A DNA stretch of 5,530 bases from JAPYWM01 sp964489015 (GTDB lineage: Bacteria > Bacteroidota > Bacteroidia > SpSt-205). Every line of letters starts with the position of its first letter. The first letter of the stretch is position 1. Below the pieces are notes generated by a model that was not told the origin of the DNA, did no database searches, and saw nothing but the letters and a program-made list of their open reading frames with translations. The DNA lies in assembly GCA_964489015.1 (NCBI GenBank), contig CAZAXD010000039.1, forward strand, positions 1 through 5,530, in the 5' to 3' direction. Shown in pieces: positions 1 to 5,530 of the stretch. The position numbers and the translations under genes are program-made.

Positions 1-2
1 AT

Positions 3-1961
3 TTCTACATTGCCTCCACCCGCATGAAACTCTATCCCGGCGAGAGCATTGTCAGCGGGCCGCTGTATGCCGTCGTCGGTGATGTGCCATTGCCCCTATT
101 TTTGCCTTTTGGGTACTTTCCCCTGCTTGATCGACGGACCTCAGGTATACTCCTTCCGCTCGTTGGACAGGCAGCAGACCGCGGCTTCTTTCTCCGAGGG
201 CTAGGCTATTACTGGGCGATCAACCGCTACATGGATGTGCGGCTGGTGGGCGATATCTTTACGCGAGGGGGCTTTCGCAGCGAGCTACTCTGGACCTATC
301 GTAAGCGCTACTGGTACGACGGTCAGCTGTCGGTCCAATACAGTGTCCAGTCTTTCAACGAGCCGGGCGATCCCGACTACCAGCAAACGCGAATGACGTT
401 TGTACGGTGGCAACATCGTCAGACCCTCTCCCCCACTGCTAACCTGAGCGCCAGCGTACAGGGTGGCTCCTCTACCTTTCTTCGGCGCCAGAGCTACAAC
501 GCCGGCGACTTCCTTTCCACCAACCTCCAGTCTAGCATAGCCTTCCAAAAAAGCTTTCCCCATAGCCCGTTTCAGCTAACCGTTAGCGCCAATCACACCC
601 AAAACCTCATCCAACGGACCTGGGCCTTTCAACTGCCCGTCTTAGCGCTTTATCAGAATCGGGTCTTCCCCTTTCAGCGGCGCGGCGGGACTGGACAGCC
701 CAGATGGTACGAGCGGATAGGCTACACCTATCGCCTAGATGCGCAGCAGCTTATCGAGGTGCCGGAAAGTCTGCTCTTTACACCAATTATGCGCGATACG
801 GCTCGGTGGGGCCTTCGGCATAGCGTTCAGGTCGCCGCAGGGTACACCCTGTTACGCTACCTCCAATTCGTGCCTACCGTTAGCTACAACGAGTACCTGT
901 ACTCGGAGCAGCTAACGTATGTAGTGGACTCCAGTGGCGTAGTAGGCTCTCAGCGCCTACGAAGGCCCCACACGGCTCGGGACTTTAGCCTCACCGTAGC
1001 GCTGTCGACTCGCCTCTATGGGATACGTACCTTTCGGGGTGCGCGGGCTTTCGCTATCCGCCACACCCTAATCCCTACCCTGGCTTATCAGTGGAAACCG
1101 GACTTTTCTCACCCGCGCTGGGGGCTGTATCAAGAAGTAGCCGGGCGCCCTTACAACCCCCTAGCTGGCGGCTTTTATGGCAGCCCCACCGCCGGCCGCC
1201 AAGAAGCCCTCCAGCTAAGCCTCAATAACCTCCTCGAGATGCGCTACAAAGAAAAGCCTAACCCCGTTTCGCCACCTAGCACTAAACCCCGCTATTGGTA
1301 CCTGACTCTGATAGACAACTTTGGCGCCAGCACGAGCTATAATTTCGCCGCAGATAGCTTTCGACTGGCCCCTATTAGCCTCACAGCCCGCACAAACCTC
1401 CTCGGGCAATGGCTCAATCTCAATTACGTCGCGACCCTAGACCCCTATGCCTATACAAGCACCGGGCAGCGGCTTCGTCAATACCGCTGGGAGCAGGACC
1501 GCCGCCTCGGCACCATCACCCAAATGAACCTAGGTTTGGCTAGCAGTCTATCCCCCCGCCATGTCCAGCCCGCCGGAGAGTATCCCACCGCCGAGTACGT
1601 GTACTTCTCGGTGCCGTGGCAGCTGCAGCTCAGCTATAACCTCGTGGGCATCCGTCAGTACGCTCCAGAACCTAAGCCATACCGCTGGGTGCAAACGCTC
1701 AACTTCACCGCCGAGGTACGACTCACTTACGGTTGGCGCGCCCAGGTCAGCTCCGGCTATGACTTTGTCAATAAAGGACTCTCCTTCACCAGCGTGAATA
1801 TTTACCGAGACTTACACTGCTGGGAGCTTAGCTTTAATTGGATTCCCTTCGGGCCACGCCAGAGTTATTTTCTCACAATCTCGGCTCGCTCCCCTAAGCT
1901 GCAGGATTTGCGGATCACCAAACGGCGAGACTGGCAGGATCGCTTCACCACTGGCCTATAA
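3..1961 (+). CDS. lptD: LPS-assembly outer-membrane protein LptD, Bacteroidota type (5'-truncated by window edge)
   Basis: LptD forms the outer-membrane beta-barrel through which lipopolysaccharide is placed in the outer leaflet. The frame is open from base 3 and reads FYIASTR before the first ATG at 24. That ATG is internal: family members keep a periplasmic OstA-like domain upstream, so the true start lies before the window and about 650 codons of the C-terminal part are seen. Counting from that Met, residues 9-33 (IVSGPLYAVVGDVPLPLFLP and on to GYFP), the SGILLP motif at 40-45, RGFFLRGLGYYWAIN at 53-67 and RLVGDIFTRGGF at 73-84 match the conserved entry to the barrel in Bacteroidota LptD. 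The rest is alternating aromatic/polar strands rich in Tyr, Arg and Gln, as expected of a large barrel. The C-terminal RSPKLQDLRITKRRDW also resembles the usual end of the family. The stop is TAA at 1959-1961, followed 16 bases on by nuoC. Family assignment is from remembered motifs, not a search. Confidence 0.93.
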   Translation, partial: FYIASTRMKLYPGESIVSGPLYAVVGDVPLPLFLPFGYFPLLDRRTSGILLPLVGQAADRGFFLRGLGYYWAINRYMDVRLVGDIFTRGGFRSELLWTYRKRYWYDGQLSVQYSVQSFNEPGDPDYQQTRMTFVRWQHRQTLSPTANLSASVQGGSSTFLRRQSYNAGDFLSTNLQSSIAFQKSFPHSPFQLTVSANHTQNLIQRTWAFQLPVLALYQNRVFPFQRRGGTGQPRWYERIGYTYRLDAQQLIEVPESLLFTPIMRDTARWGLRHSVQVAAGYTLLRYLQFVPTVSYNEYLYSEQLTYVVDSSGVVGSQRLRRPHTARDFSLTVALSTRLYGIRTFRGARAFAIRHTLIPTLAYQWKPDFSHPRWGLYQEVAGRPYNPLAGGFYGSPTAGRQEALQLSLNNLLEMRYKEKPNPVSPPSTKPRYWYLTLIDNFGASTSYNFAADSFRLAPISLTARTNLLGQWLNLNYVATLDPYAYTSTGQRLRQYRWEQDRRLGTITQMNLGLASSLSPRHVQPAGEYPTAEYVYFSVPWQLQLSYNLVGIRQYAPEPKPYRWVQTLNFTAEVRLTYGWRAQVSSGYDFVNKGLSFTSVNIYRDLHCWELSFNWIPFGPRQSYFLTISARSPKLQDLRITKRRDWQDRFTTGL

Positions 1962-1977
1962 GTCGTACTTTTAGCCC

Positions 1978-2469
1978 ATGACCAAGCTACAGGAGATCGC
2001 GGCGGCCCTCCAGCCTACACTGCTAGAGGTACGTACCTACGCCGGAGAGACGACCTTTATCGTAAGCCGAGACAACTTTCTTTCCCTCATGCAGGCGCTG
2101 CGAAACCAATACGGATTTGACTACCTCGTCGACATCGGAGCGACTGACCATTTCGTCGATGGCGATCGCTTTGAGGTCCTCTACAACCTGATGAACCTGA
2201 GTTTGGGAGTGCGCTTACGGGTCAAGGTCCGCCTGCCAGAGGCGGATCCAGTCATCCCGACTGTAACCGACCTGTGGCCCGCTGCTAACTGGCACGAGCG
2301 CGAAGCTTGGGACATGATGGGCATTCGCTTCGAAGGCCATCCCGATCTCAGGCGCATTTACCTGCCTGAGGACTTCGAGTATCACCCCCTGCGCAAGGAA
2401 TTCCCGCTTTTGGGCATTCCGGGCACGTTACCACTCCCGCCTAAGGACCCCCCCAAACCTTACCTATAA
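1978..2469 (+). CDS. nuoC: NADH-quinone oxidoreductase (complex I) subunit C
   Basis: This is the 30-kDa-type subunit of the peripheral arm of proton-pumping complex I, which works with NuoB, NuoD and NuoI to pass electrons towards quinone on the cytoplasmic side of the membrane. The 163-residue product shows the full family signature at residues 107-130: EREAWDMMGIRFEGHPDLRR then IYLP. It is preceded by LWPAANWH (99-106) and followed by DFEYHPLRKEFPLLGIPGT (132-150). The N-terminal half (DYLVDIGATDHF, 48-59) also fits. Length is normal for a stand-alone NuoC; it is not fused to NuoD. The ATG at 1978 is the first possible start, because an in-frame TAG lies at 1972-1974, and no Shine-Dalgarno is seen. 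The proline-rich tail is usual for Bacteroidota. It probably shares a transcript with lptD, given the 16-base gap. Neither nuoB nor nuoD adjoins it here: downstream is a convergent gene, so the other subunits must be elsewhere or before lptD. Confidence 0.96.
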   Translation: MTKLQEIAAALQPTLLEVRTYAGETTFIVSRDNFLSLMQALRNQYGFDYLVDIGATDHFVDGDRFEVLYNLMNLSLGVRLRVKVRLPEADPVIPTVTDLWPAANWHEREAWDMMGIRFEGHPDLRRIYLPEDFEYHPLRKEFPLLGIPGTLPLPPKDPPKPYL

Positions 2470-2686
2470 GCGGCCTAGGTCTTCCTCTTCCGGTTAGCTG
2501 GGTTTTGCGGATTCTTTTGCCAGCCGCGATTACCTTGGTTTTGATCGTACTGACGATTGGTACCGGACGTTCCCTTGTTGGGATTTTGCATGTTGGCTTG
2601 GTTGTCCTTCGGATCAATTTTACTACGCTTTGCCGTAGGTATAGTATATACGTTACAAGCTGGACTAAAGTTGCAAAGCGAGAGCC
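2470..2686. other. Convergent gap between nuoC and lysA
   Basis: Two genes end facing each other across 217 bases. The stretch is visibly more AT-rich than its neighbours, especially 2610-2660. I see no GC-rich hairpin followed by a T-run on either strand, so no intrinsic terminator can be called for nuoC or lysA. The only candidate gene is the small minus-strand ORF listed separately. A short inverted repeat (CTACG, 2623-2627, with CGTAG, 2634-2638, six-base loop) lies over the possible upstream start of that ORF; at five base pairs it may be chance. Confidence 0.6.
2475..2591 (-). CDS. Possible small Asn/Gln/Lys-rich hydrophilic protein, unknown function
   Basis: The minus strand reads from ATG at 2591 to TAG at 2477-2475, giving 38 residues: MQNPNKGTSGTNRQYDQNQG then NRGWQKNPQNPANRKRKT. 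The same frame is open upstream, and the 14 residues before this Met (AKRSKIDPKDNQAN) have the same hydrophilic character. The real protein may therefore be about 53 residues beginning at 2636, where the codon is ACG instead of ATG. No ATG, GTG or TTG occurs in that extension; ATT (2620-2618) and ATA (2642-2640) are other non-standard options. An AAGGA lies 13 bases before the ATG, rather far for a ribosome site. Composition is strongly N/Q/K/R/G with one Trp and no hydrophobic stretch, suggesting a disordered basic peptide. The plus strand here is open in codon register and reads hydrophobic, as expected for the antisense of such a sequence. It follows lysA on the same strand with no terminator visible between them. 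It resembles short Bacteroidota hypothetical proteins in my memory only. No function is assigned. Confidence 0.45.
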   Translation of the reverse strand: MQNPNKGTSGTNRQYDQNQGNRGWQKNPQNPANRKRKT

Positions 2687-3946
2687 CTAGGAAAAAACCG
2701 GTACAATCTGCGTAGCTAAAAGGTCATCCAGCGTCTCCCGACGACGAATTAGGTAGTCACGCCCCCGGTAAAGGAGCACTTCCGCTGGCCGGAGGCGAGC
2801 ATTGTAGTTTGAACTCATTGCATACCCATAGGCCCCAGCATTTAGAATGCAAAGAATATCACCCTGCCGAATCTCCGCAATGGGCCTGTCCCAAGCAAAA
2901 GTGTCCGTCTCGCAGATGTAACCCACGACCGAGTAAATCCGCGGCTTGCCAGCCGGGTTGGATAGATTCAGAATGTGATGATACGCGTCGTAAAACATGG
3001 GACGAATCAAGTGGTTAAACCCAGAATTGACTCCCGCAAACAGAGAAGAAACCGTCTGCTTGACAACATTTACCTGAACTAGCAAATAACCGGCTTCGCT
3101 GACGAGGTATTTACCAGGCTCAAACCACAGCGCTAAAGGCCGCCCGTACTGATCACAAAAGCTTTTGAACGTCTCACTCATGACAGCGCCAAACTCACCA
3201 ATGTCTGTAGCGACATCGCCCGGCTTGTAGGGGACCTTGAAGCCACTACCTAAGTCGATAAACTGTAGATCCGGAAAGTGCTGAGCCACCTCAAAGAGCA
3301 CCCGCGCCCCCTCCACAAAAACAGCCGCATCGTAAATATCTGATCCCGTATGCATGTGCAGACCTATCACCCGTAGGTTGTAATTTTCCACAATGCGCAG
3401 CAGATGCCTAAGCTGCAGGATCGAAATACCGAACTTTGAGTCGATATGACCGACCTGAATGTGCGGATTACCACCGGCCGTCAGGTGGGGATTGATCCGA
3501 ATGCCACAACCCACCTTAGCCCCGTACTCATGCCCAAAGCGCTCTAGGATGGACAAATCATCGATATTGACCGTGACTCCGAGTTCGACCCCTTCACGTA
3601 TCTCCTCGAAACTCACGCAGTTGGGCGTAAACGTGATATGTTCAGGCGGCACGCCGGCCCGCAGCCCCAGCCGTACCTCTTCGATCGACACGGCATCCAG
3701 GCCAGCGCCCAGGCGGTGCAGTAGCTGAATGATCGCCAAACTAGGCAGCGCCTTGCAGGCAAACTTAACGGAAAGCGCAATGGCTGGGTCAAAGGCTTCC
3801 AAAAAGCGCCGATACTGTGCCTCAATCCGTTCGCCATCGTAAACGTAGAGGGGAGTTCCGTACTTGGCAGCTAAGTCCAGCAGGGTGATACCCTGAATCT
3901 GACTAGGTTGCCACAGCTCGATCTCAGAGGATGGGCTATCCTTCAT
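2687..3946 (-). CDS. lysA: Diaminopimelate decarboxylase
   Basis: This PLP enzyme of the alanine-racemase fold-III group converts meso-diaminopimelate to L-lysine and CO2, the last step of lysine synthesis in the cytosol. From the ATG at 3946 the product is 419 residues. In that numbering, FACKA (62-66) holds the PLP lysine K65, HMHTGS is at 197-202, GSGFKVPY (233-240) is the glycine-rich phosphate loop, EPGK is at 276-279, CETDTF (345-350) carries the active-site Cys of the partner subunit, and GAYGYAMSSNYN at 371-382 is near the C-terminal barrel. FACKA in place of the more common YAVKAN is typical of the Bacteroidota branch. Another in-frame ATG at 3988 would add 14 residues, but a -7-like box (3972-3965) lies between the two, and KYGTPLYVYD sits at the usual distance from the later Met, so I prefer 3946. 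The stop is TAG at 2689-2687. The gene is transcribed away from the 4048 gene. Confidence 0.96.
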   Translation of the reverse strand: MKDSPSSEIELWQPSQIQGITLLDLAAKYGTPLYVYDGERIEAQYRRFLEAFDPAIALSVKFACKALPSLAIIQLLHRLGAGLDAVSIEEVRLGLRAGVPPEHITFTPNCVSFEEIREGVELGVTVNIDDLSILERFGHEYGAKVGCGIRINPHLTAGGNPHIQVGHIDSKFGISILQLRHLLRIVENYNLRVIGLHMHTGSDIYDAAVFVEGARVLFEVAQHFPDLQFIDLGSGFKVPYKPGDVATDIGEFGAVMSETFKSFCDQYGRPLALWFEPGKYLVSEAGYLLVQVNVVKQTVSSLFAGVNSGFNHLIRPMFYDAYHHILNLSNPAGKPRIYSVVGYICETDTFAWDRPIAEIRQGDILCILNAGAYGYAMSSNYNARLRPAEVLLYRGRDYLIRRRETLDDLLATQIVPVFS

Positions 3947-3964
3947 GAGAAGAAGGATTTGCTG

Positions 3965-3994
3965 CAAAGTTACGGCGTTAGAGTGCATGCTGAA
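3965..3994 (-). promoter_or_regulatory. Candidate Bacteroidota promoter for lysA
   Basis: On the minus strand TAACTTTG (3972-3965) matches the -7 consensus TAnnTTTG exactly. Nineteen bases upstream, TTC (3994-3992) stands in for the -33 TTG. This is the known spacing for the Bacteroidota primary sigma factor. Transcription would begin a few bases past 3965, giving a leader of roughly 12-15 bases before the ATG at 3946 and leaving the upstream ATG at 3988 outside the mRNA. The -33 element is imperfect. Confidence 0.5.
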
Positions 3995-4035
3995 TATCTT
4001 CTATGGGCCTGATCGGCAATGGGCGGGGGTTTGTG

Positions 4036-4043
4036 TACCTTTG
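4036..4043 (+). promoter_or_regulatory. Candidate -7 promoter element, near-leaderless start for the 4048 gene
   Basis: TACCTTTG at 4036-4043 matches TAnnTTTG exactly and ends only four bases before the ATG at 4048. With the usual spacing from this box to the transcription start, the mRNA would begin at or next to the start codon, so it would be leaderless or nearly so. The matching -33 position (about 4013-4016, TCGG) agrees poorly with TTTG, which lowers confidence. The signal-peptide-like N-terminus supports 4048 as the true start. Confidence 0.4.
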
Positions 4044-4047
4044 AGAG

Positions 4048-5445
4048 ATGCGGACTTTAGGGCTATTAGGGGTCGTTGCGGCTTTATGGGCCCAACGGCT
4101 TGTGAGTCGCATCCAGATCGAGGTAGAGGGTTACTCGGTCGAGAAGGTCGGCTTGCCGCAGAGTCCCGTGGGCATAGCGCCTAACCAGTTTGCTTTTGTG
4201 GAGTACTTTGCAGCGGGCAAACTCAAGCCCAAAGCCAGTTATTACTTAGAATGCCTGGATACCGACTACAATGAGCGCTGGAGCTTGCTGCTAGACATAC
4301 CGGCAGCGGGACAAGGCAAGCCGCTGCGTCTGGTACGCATGGCCCGAGCCCTTTTAGCAATCTCTCAGGAAGCAGATCCCCTCCAAAAGGGCGTCATTCA
4401 AGAAGTGGGGCGTTTTCTTAGCCTGAGGGGGCAGCCTATCCTGCCTAAATGGACAGCTATTTCTAATTATGATCGCGCCCTTCCGCTCGAAGGCCAGCTT
4501 AGCCTAAGCCCAGACAGTACGTACCTCCTATGGCTGCATCAGGTGGTCGATAAAAAGGGCCGTCCCATCCAGACTTATTACACGATCTGGAGTGAAAACG
4601 GCCGCAAGGTCGGCGAAGAGAAAGACTGGAACTCAGGGGGTATCCTCCTCGCTGCACAGCCCGATAATCGGGCTCGAATCTGGGCACTGCGCCTACCGCC
4701 TGGCAAACAGGTACCTGAACTTCTATTCTATGACCCCAAAAGCCGGCAAAGCCGCACCTGGCCCCTTACGACGGATACGCTGTGGCTGTATCCGCATCTG
4801 CACCTGACAGCTCGCGGGGCATGGGTCTTAGCCTTCCGTCCCGCTGAAAAAAATATCCCCACCGAGCATGGTGCCATAGGGGCCGCCGTGCTCGCTTATT
4901 TCCCGCAGGCCTTCTCAGACTCGACTACGCCCAAGGTCGGCAGCGCCCCTCTGCCCGAGCCCTTCTTGGCTACTTACAAAGACCCCATACGCCCTACGCT
5001 ATCTGAAACATTTATCCTCAAAGACTCCACTGCCTTTATCATCTGGGAAGATCGCCGGGTCCGAAGCGGTGCCCACCTGGGCTATGACCTCTGGGTGGCC
5101 CGATGGGACTTAGCCGGCGATAGCCTGGGCCTAGGCTGGTTTTACCGCATCGAGAAGCGCCAGCGGGAAGAAACGCCCGATGCCATCGGAGCCCTCTATG
5201 CGCTTACGCCAACCTTCCTTCAGGTTTTATTTCTAACCGAGCGCACAGGCAAAGGCACCCTTCGCGTGTATCAGATCAACCTCGAGACGGGCGAGGCCCT
5301 CACAAAAGATCTCGGTCAAAATACAGCGGGCGACCTGCTGATCCTACCCGGACGCCTAGCGGTGCTGACGCCGACCGACCGCGTCTGCTTAGCCCTACCG
5401 CGCCCCGGTAAAAACGGCTATCAGATTTTCCACTTCCGCTTCTAA
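4048..5445 (+). CDS. Exported protein, probable beta-propeller, unknown function
   Basis: I do not recognise a named family. The 465-residue product begins with a short Sec-type signal peptide: MRT, a hydrophobic core LGLLGVVAALW (4-14) and probable cleavage after Ala15, before Gln16. There is no twin-arginine pair and no lipobox Cys, so the mature protein is probably periplasmic or outside the cell. The rest lacks membrane segments and consists of repeated beta-rich blocks of about 40-60 residues: LSLSPDSTYLLWLHQVVD (151-168), then GILLAAQPDNRARIWALRLP (198-217), AWVLAFRP (258-265), AFIIWEDRR (329-337) paired with YDLWVARWD (346-354), and LQVLFLTERTGKGTLRVYQI (391-410). The WEDRR...YDLWVARWD pair resembles the WxDxR...DIYxxR strand pair common in secreted Bacteroidota propeller proteins; this is an inference from pattern. 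No T9SS-type C-terminal domain is visible: it ends in GYQIFHFRF. No catalytic motif is seen. Its TAA overlaps the ATG of tatC, indicating one operon with translational coupling. Confidence 0.85.
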   Translation: MRTLGLLGVVAALWAQRLVSRIQIEVEGYSVEKVGLPQSPVGIAPNQFAFVEYFAAGKLKPKASYYLECLDTDYNERWSLLLDIPAAGQGKPLRLVRMARALLAISQEADPLQKGVIQEVGRFLSLRGQPILPKWTAISNYDRALPLEGQLSLSPDSTYLLWLHQVVDKKGRPIQTYYTIWSENGRKVGEEKDWNSGGILLAAQPDNRARIWALRLPPGKQVPELLFYDPKSRQSRTWPLTTDTLWLYPHLHLTARGAWVLAFRPAEKNIPTEHGAIGAAVLAYFPQAFSDSTTPKVGSAPLPEPFLATYKDPIRPTLSETFILKDSTAFIIWEDRRVRSGAHLGYDLWVARWDLAGDSLGLGWFYRIEKRQREETPDAIGALYALTPTFLQVLFLTERTGKGTLRVYQINLETGEALTKDLGQNTAGDLLILPGRLAVLTPTDRVCLALPRPGKNGYQIFHFRF

Positions 5446-5530
5446 TGCCGCTCGACCAAGAACGGGACTTACCCCTCTGGGCGCACCTGGACGAGCTTCG
5501 GCGCCGGCTTTTCAGCAGCTTGACCGTTTT
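5445..5530 (+). CDS. tatC: Sec-independent protein translocase TatC, N-terminal fragment (cut by window end)
   Basis: TatC is the multi-spanning inner-membrane receptor of the twin-arginine translocase, binding the RR signal peptide of folded exported proteins. Only 28 complete codons are visible, starting at an ATG whose A is the last base of the preceding gene's TAA (TAATG). The translation contains WAHLDELRRRLFSSLTV at residues 12-28, matching the conserved cytoplasmic N-terminus of TatC ([FW]xxHLxELRxRL), with the family's key Glu in the HLxELR motif, just before the first membrane helix. The frame is open to the window edge. No Shine-Dalgarno precedes it, so translation probably depends on termination of the upstream gene. 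The call rests on one short but characteristic motif. Confidence 0.85.
   Translation, partial: MPLDQERDLPLWAHLDELRRRLFSSLTV

Noticed and set aside
285..563. Antisense ORF inside lptD, and similar ones at 1215-1409, 1561-1797, 2809-3018, 3459-3728, 3613-3837, 3945-4184, 4499-4687 and 4592-4807.
   Set aside because: All lie within strongly supported genes in other frames, have no recognisable protein features, and are expected in sequence of this base composition.
1962..1977. Possible separate promoter for nuoC in the short gap after lptD (TACTTTTAG).
   Set aside because: It does not match TAnnTTTG and the gap is only 16 bases; co-transcription with lptD is the simpler reading.
2027..2038. 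Perfect 12-base palindrome AGGTACGTACCT within nuoC.
   Set aside because: About one such palindrome is expected by chance in a window of this size, it is not repeated, and it sits inside coding sequence with no regulatory context.
2397..2420. Imperfect hairpin GGAAT-t-CCC / GGG-c-ATTCC with a six-base loop near the end of nuoC.
   Set aside because: It lies inside the conserved coding segment KEFPLLGIP, about 50 bases before the stop, and no T-run follows, so it is not a terminator and is explained by coding sequence.
2505..2690. Plus-strand hydrophobic 61-codon frame with a TTG start, looking like a small membrane peptide.
   Set aside because: It is the codon-aligned antisense of the Gln/Asn/Lys-rich minus frame: CAA, AAC and AAG read backwards as TTG, GTT and CTT, giving Leu and Val. 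It starts at TTG, has no start signal and runs into the lysA end.
1..5530. Numerous CTAG tetranucleotides, which are rare in many bacteria.
   Set aside because: A rough count of around eighteen is close to what the base composition predicts, so there is neither enrichment nor a pattern; it only shows that CTAG is not avoided here.

Overview
The window is an ordinary stretch of a Bacteroidota chromosome at a moderately high GC content, roughly the mid-fifties per cent by eye. Three things point to that phylum. The LptD and diaminopimelate decarboxylase sequences are the Bacteroidota-type variants. No visible gene has a convincing Shine-Dalgarno sequence before its start. The one clear divergent intergenic gap carries TAnnTTTG elements, the -7 box of the Bacteroidota housekeeping sigma factor. 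I cannot place it below phylum level.

Layout from left to right. Positions 3-1961 (+) hold the 3' part of an lptD-type outer-membrane LPS assembly gene whose start lies before the window. Sixteen bases later, nuoC (1978-2469, +) encodes the 30-kDa-type subunit of respiratory complex I, without nuoB or nuoD beside it. A 217-base convergent gap (2470-2686) follows. It contains a small minus-strand ORF (2475-2591, possibly extending to 2636) for an Asn/Gln/Lys/Gly-rich hydrophilic peptide. This ORF lies downstream of lysA on the same strand and has no obvious usual start for its full reading frame. lysA (2687-3946, -) encodes diaminopimelate decarboxylase. A 101-base divergent promoter region separates it from a plus-strand gene (4048-5445) for an exported, probably beta-propeller protein of unknown function. 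That gene's stop codon overlaps the ATG of tatC (5445 to past the window end), the twin-arginine translocase core subunit, of which only the N-terminal 28 residues are visible.

The genes are mixed housekeeping and envelope functions (outer-membrane biogenesis, respiration, lysine/peptidoglycan precursor synthesis, protein export), not one pathway. The only tightly coupled pair is the propeller protein with tatC. I found no mobile element, CRISPR array, RNA gene, phage gene or defence system, and nothing I would call a new system. The items most worth a second look are the small ORF behind lysA with its possible ACG start, the nearly leaderless promoter of the 4048 gene, and the detached nuoC.
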